Source: Symbiobacteriaceae bacterium
GTDB lineage: Bacteria; Bacillota_E; Symbiobacteriia; Symbiobacteriales; Symbiobacteriaceae
Assembly: GCA_027356675.1 (NCBI GenBank)
Contig: DAHVXO010000050.1
Span: 1 to 17,278, forward strand
Direction: 5' to 3'
Length of the DNA: 17,278 nt
Shown here: positions 14,878-17,278 of the stretch, piece after piece
Numbering within the stretch: position 1 is the stretch's first letter
Layout: every line of letters starts with the position of its first letter
Program-made: the position numbers and the translations under genes
Notes under the pieces: generated by a model
Database searches by the model: none
Told to the model about the DNA's origin: nothing
What the model saw: the letters and a program-made list of their open reading frames with translations, nothing else

Positions 14878-15630
14878 GTGTCAGGACAGATTGAAGGGCG
14901 CAACCCGGTGCTTGAGGCGTTGCGGGCCGGCCGGGAGATTAACAAGCTGCTCGTTGCCAAGGGCAACCGAGAGGGTTCCATTCGGGAGGTTCTGGGGGCA
15001 GCGCGCGCACTGGGCGTGATCATTCAGGAGGTGGACAAGGCCCGCCTGGACACCCTGGCGCCCGGTCGCAATCACCAGGGCGTGATCGCCATGGTCGCGG
15101 CCCATACGTACGTGGACGTGGACGTCATCCTGGCCAAGGCGGCCGAGGCGGGCCAGGACCCGCTCGTGTTGGTGCTGGACGGTATCGAGGACCCGCAGAA
15201 CCTGGGTTCCCTGCTTCGCACCGCCGACGCTGCGGGGGCTCATGGCGTGATCATCCCGGAACGGCGGGCCTCTGGCCTGACCGAGACGGTCGCCAAGGTC
15301 TCGGCGGGGGCGATTGAGTATGTGCCGGTGGCACGGGTCACCAACATCACCCGAACGCTGGAGGAGCTCAAGCAGCGCAAACTCTGGGTCGCGGGTACGC
15401 ACCAGGATGCCCGAGACCTCTACCATCAGGCCCGGTTGACTGGCCCCCTGGCCGTCGTCGTTGGCAATGAGGGCAAGGGCATCAGCCGGCTGGTGGCTGA
15501 GCAGTGCGATTTTATGGTCCGGTTGCCCATGGTGGGTCATGTCACTTCGCTGAACGCAGCCGTTGCGGGTGCGATCTTGTTATACGAGATTCGCAAGCAG
15601 CGGGACGCTGCGGCCGCAAGGCCGCGGTAG
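14878..15630 (+). CDS. rlmB: 23S rRNA (guanosine-2'-O-)-methyltransferase RlmB-type (SPOUT)
   Basis: The protein has 250 residues. The N-terminal substrate-binding domain (IEGRNPVLEALRAGREINKLL) is followed by a linker and a SPOUT (TrmH) domain with its three motifs: NLGSLLRTADAAGAHGVI (108-125), VVVGNEGKGIS (193-203) and LPMVGHVTSLNAAVAGAILLYE (216-237). The family 2'-O-methylates G2251 of 23S rRNA or a related position. The closest family is RlmB/YacO, so other TrmH-type specificity cannot be excluded. The GTG 14878 has AAGGGAG eight bases upstream. An ATG at 14871 in another frame closes within eight codons. It lies 55 bases after the thyX frame and 48 before the VanW gene, consistent with one transcript. 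Confidence 0.94.
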   Translation: MSGQIEGRNPVLEALRAGREINKLLVAKGNREGSIREVLGAARALGVIIQEVDKARLDTLAPGRNHQGVIAMVAAHTYVDVDVILAKAAEAGQDPLVLVLDGIEDPQNLGSLLRTADAAGAHGVIIPERRASGLTETVAKVSAGAIEYVPVARVTNITRTLEELKQRKLWVAGTHQDARDLYHQARLTGPLAVVVGNEGKGISRLVAEQCDFMVRLPMVGHVTSLNAAVAGAILLYEIRKQRDAAAARPR

Positions 15631-15678
15631 GGAAACCCTCGGCTGCGGGGCGGCGGGAACGACAGGAGGGTTGCCGCT

Positions 15679-17031
15679 GTGCGCTCGTCGCGAGAGGTTC
15701 TGGTGTATGGTGTGCTGGTCGGGGTCCTCGCTGCCGGAATCGGCGCGGGGGCCCTGTTTGGTTATGTAAGCTGGTATGCCCGGACGGACCGCATCTTTCC
15801 CGGCGTGGTGGTCGGGCATACGCCTGTGGGTGGGCTGCGGGTGTCCGAGGCGCGTCCTCGGGTGTCCGGCGTGGGCCTGGCCAGGGGCGCTGCGGCGGGT
15901 CTGGCTCCCACGTTGCTAAGACTACGCTGGGAAGGGCGCGAGTGGCCGCTCGACGCCGCGGCCGTACCGGATGTGTCTGGTGCCCTACGGGTGGCCGCTG
16001 CGGTGGGGCGCAGCGGGTCGGCGGGGGACCGGGTTCGAACCTACCTGGGTGGGCTGGTACATGGCCACTATGTGCCCCTCGAGGGTCGCACTGGCGACGA
16101 CGTGATTCTGGGGCAGTTGCAGGCCATCGCGCCGCGCATGGGCGAGGGTCGGGTCCTCGACGTGCCCGCCAGCGTGGCCGCCATCCGCCGGGCCATTCTC
16201 GCCGCCCGCCCTGAGGTGGACCTGGTGGTCCACACGGTGGAGCCTGAGGTCCGCCAACCCGAGACTCGCCAGCCAGTTGCCCAGACCCCGGAATACGCGA
16301 TCGCCCGCTTCACCACCCCGGTGCTGGCGGCGGACACAGGCCGCGTACACAACATCACGACAGCCGTCAAGAAAATCAACGGCGTTGTCATCGCGCCGGG
16401 CCAGACGTTCTCCTTCAACGAGACAGTTGGTCCCCGTGACGCGGCCCACGGTTGGGCTCCCGCAAAGGAGTTGTACCAGGGTGAGTTCGTGATGGGGTAT
16501 GGCGGGGGCATTTGCCAGGTGTCGTCCACGCTGTACAACGCGGTTCTGTTAGGCGGGCTGGAGGTCCGTGAACGGTTCCACCATGACCGGCCGCTGCAGT
16601 ATGTGGCGCCCGGGCGCGACGCCACGGTGGTGTGGGATGTGCTCGACTTCAAGTTTCGCAACAGTGCTGCGGTCCCCGTGGTATTGGAGGCTCGCCTCAT
16701 CCCGGGGGCGCCGGCACAGATCGAGGTGGCACTGCGAGCCCCGACCCAAGCACCGCAGGGCCTGATCCGCATCGAGGATGCGGAGATCCGCTATTATCCG
16801 CCGCCAATGGAGGAGGTGCTGGACTCAGTCCTACCCGCGACCGCGCGCGAGGTCATCGATGAGGGGCTATATGGGATCGAACTGAAGGTCTTTCGGGTCT
16901 TCCGCGGTGCCGACGGTGAACGGCGCGAACTGGTCTCTCACGACCATTACCGTCCGAAACCGGGGCGGGTGCGCGTGGGCGTCGGCAACGCTCCGGGCAC
17001 GCAGCGGCTCCTGAATCCGGGGCTGCGTTGA
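15679..17031 (+). CDS. VanW-family cell-envelope protein with C-terminal G5-like domain
   Basis: The protein has 450 residues from GTG 15679, preceded by AGGAGGG at eight bases. A single N-terminal membrane helix (about 8-30) anchors an extracytoplasmic body. Residues about 40-200 resemble the peptidoglycan-binding-4 type segment that precedes VanW domains. The VanW domain spans about 210-345 and includes PGQTFSFNETVGPR and the signature GYGGGICQVSSTLYNA (about 273-288). The end (VIDEGLYGIELKVFRVFRG ... PKPGRVRVG) looks like a G5 domain. VanW proteins are linked to the cell wall and glycopeptide-resistance clusters, but their biochemical role is unknown. Here it is chromosomal, in the position that yacP often holds in other Firmicutes. 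No vancomycin genes are nearby. Confidence 0.9.
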   Translation: MRSSREVLVYGVLVGVLAAGIGAGALFGYVSWYARTDRIFPGVVVGHTPVGGLRVSEARPRVSGVGLARGAAAGLAPTLLRLRWEGREWPLDAAAVPDVSGALRVAAAVGRSGSAGDRVRTYLGGLVHGHYVPLEGRTGDDVILGQLQAIAPRMGEGRVLDVPASVAAIRRAILAARPEVDLVVHTVEPEVRQPETRQPVAQTPEYAIARFTTPVLAADTGRVHNITTAVKKINGVVIAPGQTFSFNETVGPRDAAHGWAPAKELYQGEFVMGYGGGICQVSSTLYNAVLLGGLEVRERFHHDRPLQYVAPGRDATVVWDVLDFKFRNSAAVPVVLEARLIPGAPAQIEVALRAPTQAPQGLIRIEDAEIRYYPPPMEEVLDSVLPATAREVIDEGLYGIELKVFRVFRGADGERRELVSHDHYRPKPGRVRVGVGNAPGTQRLLNPGLR

Positions 17032-17175
17032 TTTCGGGTATGGCCTCCCGCTAGATTCCAGCGCGCGGGATAGCAGGGAAATTATAGGATCATGTCGTTT
17101 CGACACAAACGGCAAAAACCCTTCTAATTCGGGCGCAAAGTGCGCTCTTTCGACGCGGCTCGCGGTTGGTTCACC

Positions 17176-17205
17176 TTGACGTGGTCTCTGAGCAGCGGGT
17201 ATAAT
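17176..17205 (+). promoter_or_regulatory. Strong promoter for a downstream gene outside the window
   Basis: TTGACG (17176-17181), an 18-base spacer, and TATAAT (17200-17205) predict a start near 17212. The remaining 67 bases contain no convincing start codon with an SD, so the product lies beyond the window. In related genomes sigH or rpmG-secE-nusG follow this point, but that is inference. Between the VanW stop and this promoter I see only two small dyads (17046-17070 and 17133-17145) that might act as weak terminators. Confidence 0.8.
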
Positions 17206-17278
17206 CCACAGTAGGGTTCAGGTCACGATTATGTAGCCATCGGTCACCCCTCTACCCTCCCACAGCCGGTGTAAGGCT

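Noticed and set aside
13647..15023. 458-codon minus-strand open frame crossing both thyX halves and the start of rlmB
   Set aside because: It is a shadow of high-GC coding on the plus strand. No domains are recognisable and no SD was identified. It does not explain the TAG.
15504..16214. 236-codon plus-strand frame overlapping rlmB and the VanW gene
   Set aside because: It is in the wrong frame relative to two clear genes and its translation is Gly/Arg/Cys-rich nonsense.
1..17278. CRISPR arrays, insertion sequences, prophage or defence genes
   Set aside because: No spaced direct repeats, transposase, integrase or terminal inverted repeats are visible. The window is a syntenic housekeeping region.

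Overview
The window is about 17 kb of GC-rich, densely coding bacterial chromosome. It is a housekeeping neighbourhood, not an accessory island. Gene content and order match the clpC-radA-disA-carD-yacL-ispD-ispF-cysE-cysS-mrnC-rlmB segment of Firmicutes (the 'yac' region of Bacillus). High GC, frequent GTG/TTG starts, strong Shine-Dalgarno sequences, a cysteine T-box leader, and thyX placed between mrnC and rlmB suggest a high-GC clostridial lineage, for example a Symbiobacterium-like organism. That assignment is inference from order and motifs, not from a database search.

Layout. 1-1527: 3' two-thirds of clpC, then a terminator and a small opposite-strand membrane protein gene. 2045-6331: radA, disA (c-di-AMP synthase) and a proline-rich lipoprotein gene, closed by a hairpin shared with a convergent small conserved gene (6388-6786, minus). 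6945-7100: a complete tRNA-Ala(CGC) unit on the minus strand with its own promoter and terminator. 7205-7816: carD with its own promoter and terminator. 7824-10161: yacL-like PIN/TRAM membrane protein gene, ispD and ispF, tightly coupled. 10179-13146: a near-consensus promoter, a complete T-box riboswitch (specifier TGC, T-box TGGA, both fitting tRNA-Cys), cysE, cysS and mrnC, ending in a terminator. 13147-17031: a structured leader, a tandem ThyX-type thymidylate synthase reading frame cut in two by an in-frame TAG, rlmB, and a VanW/G5-type cell-wall protein. 17176-17205: a strong promoter pointing out of the window.

How the genes fit together. clpC, radA and disA serve protein quality control, recombination and DNA-integrity signalling. 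carD modulates RNA polymerase at promoters. ispD and ispF are consecutive enzymes of MEP isoprenoid synthesis. The T-box couples serine acetyltransferase (cysteine synthesis) and cysteinyl-tRNA synthetase to the charging state of tRNA-Cys, with the 23S rRNA maturation enzyme Mini-III riding on the same transcript. thyX and rlmB supply dTMP and 23S rRNA methylation.

No phage, transposon, CRISPR array or defence system is visible. The most unusual feature is the amber codon that splits the tandem thyX frame between its two ThyX-like halves. The C-terminal half holds the RHR-X7-S signature but lacks a convincing ribosome binding site.
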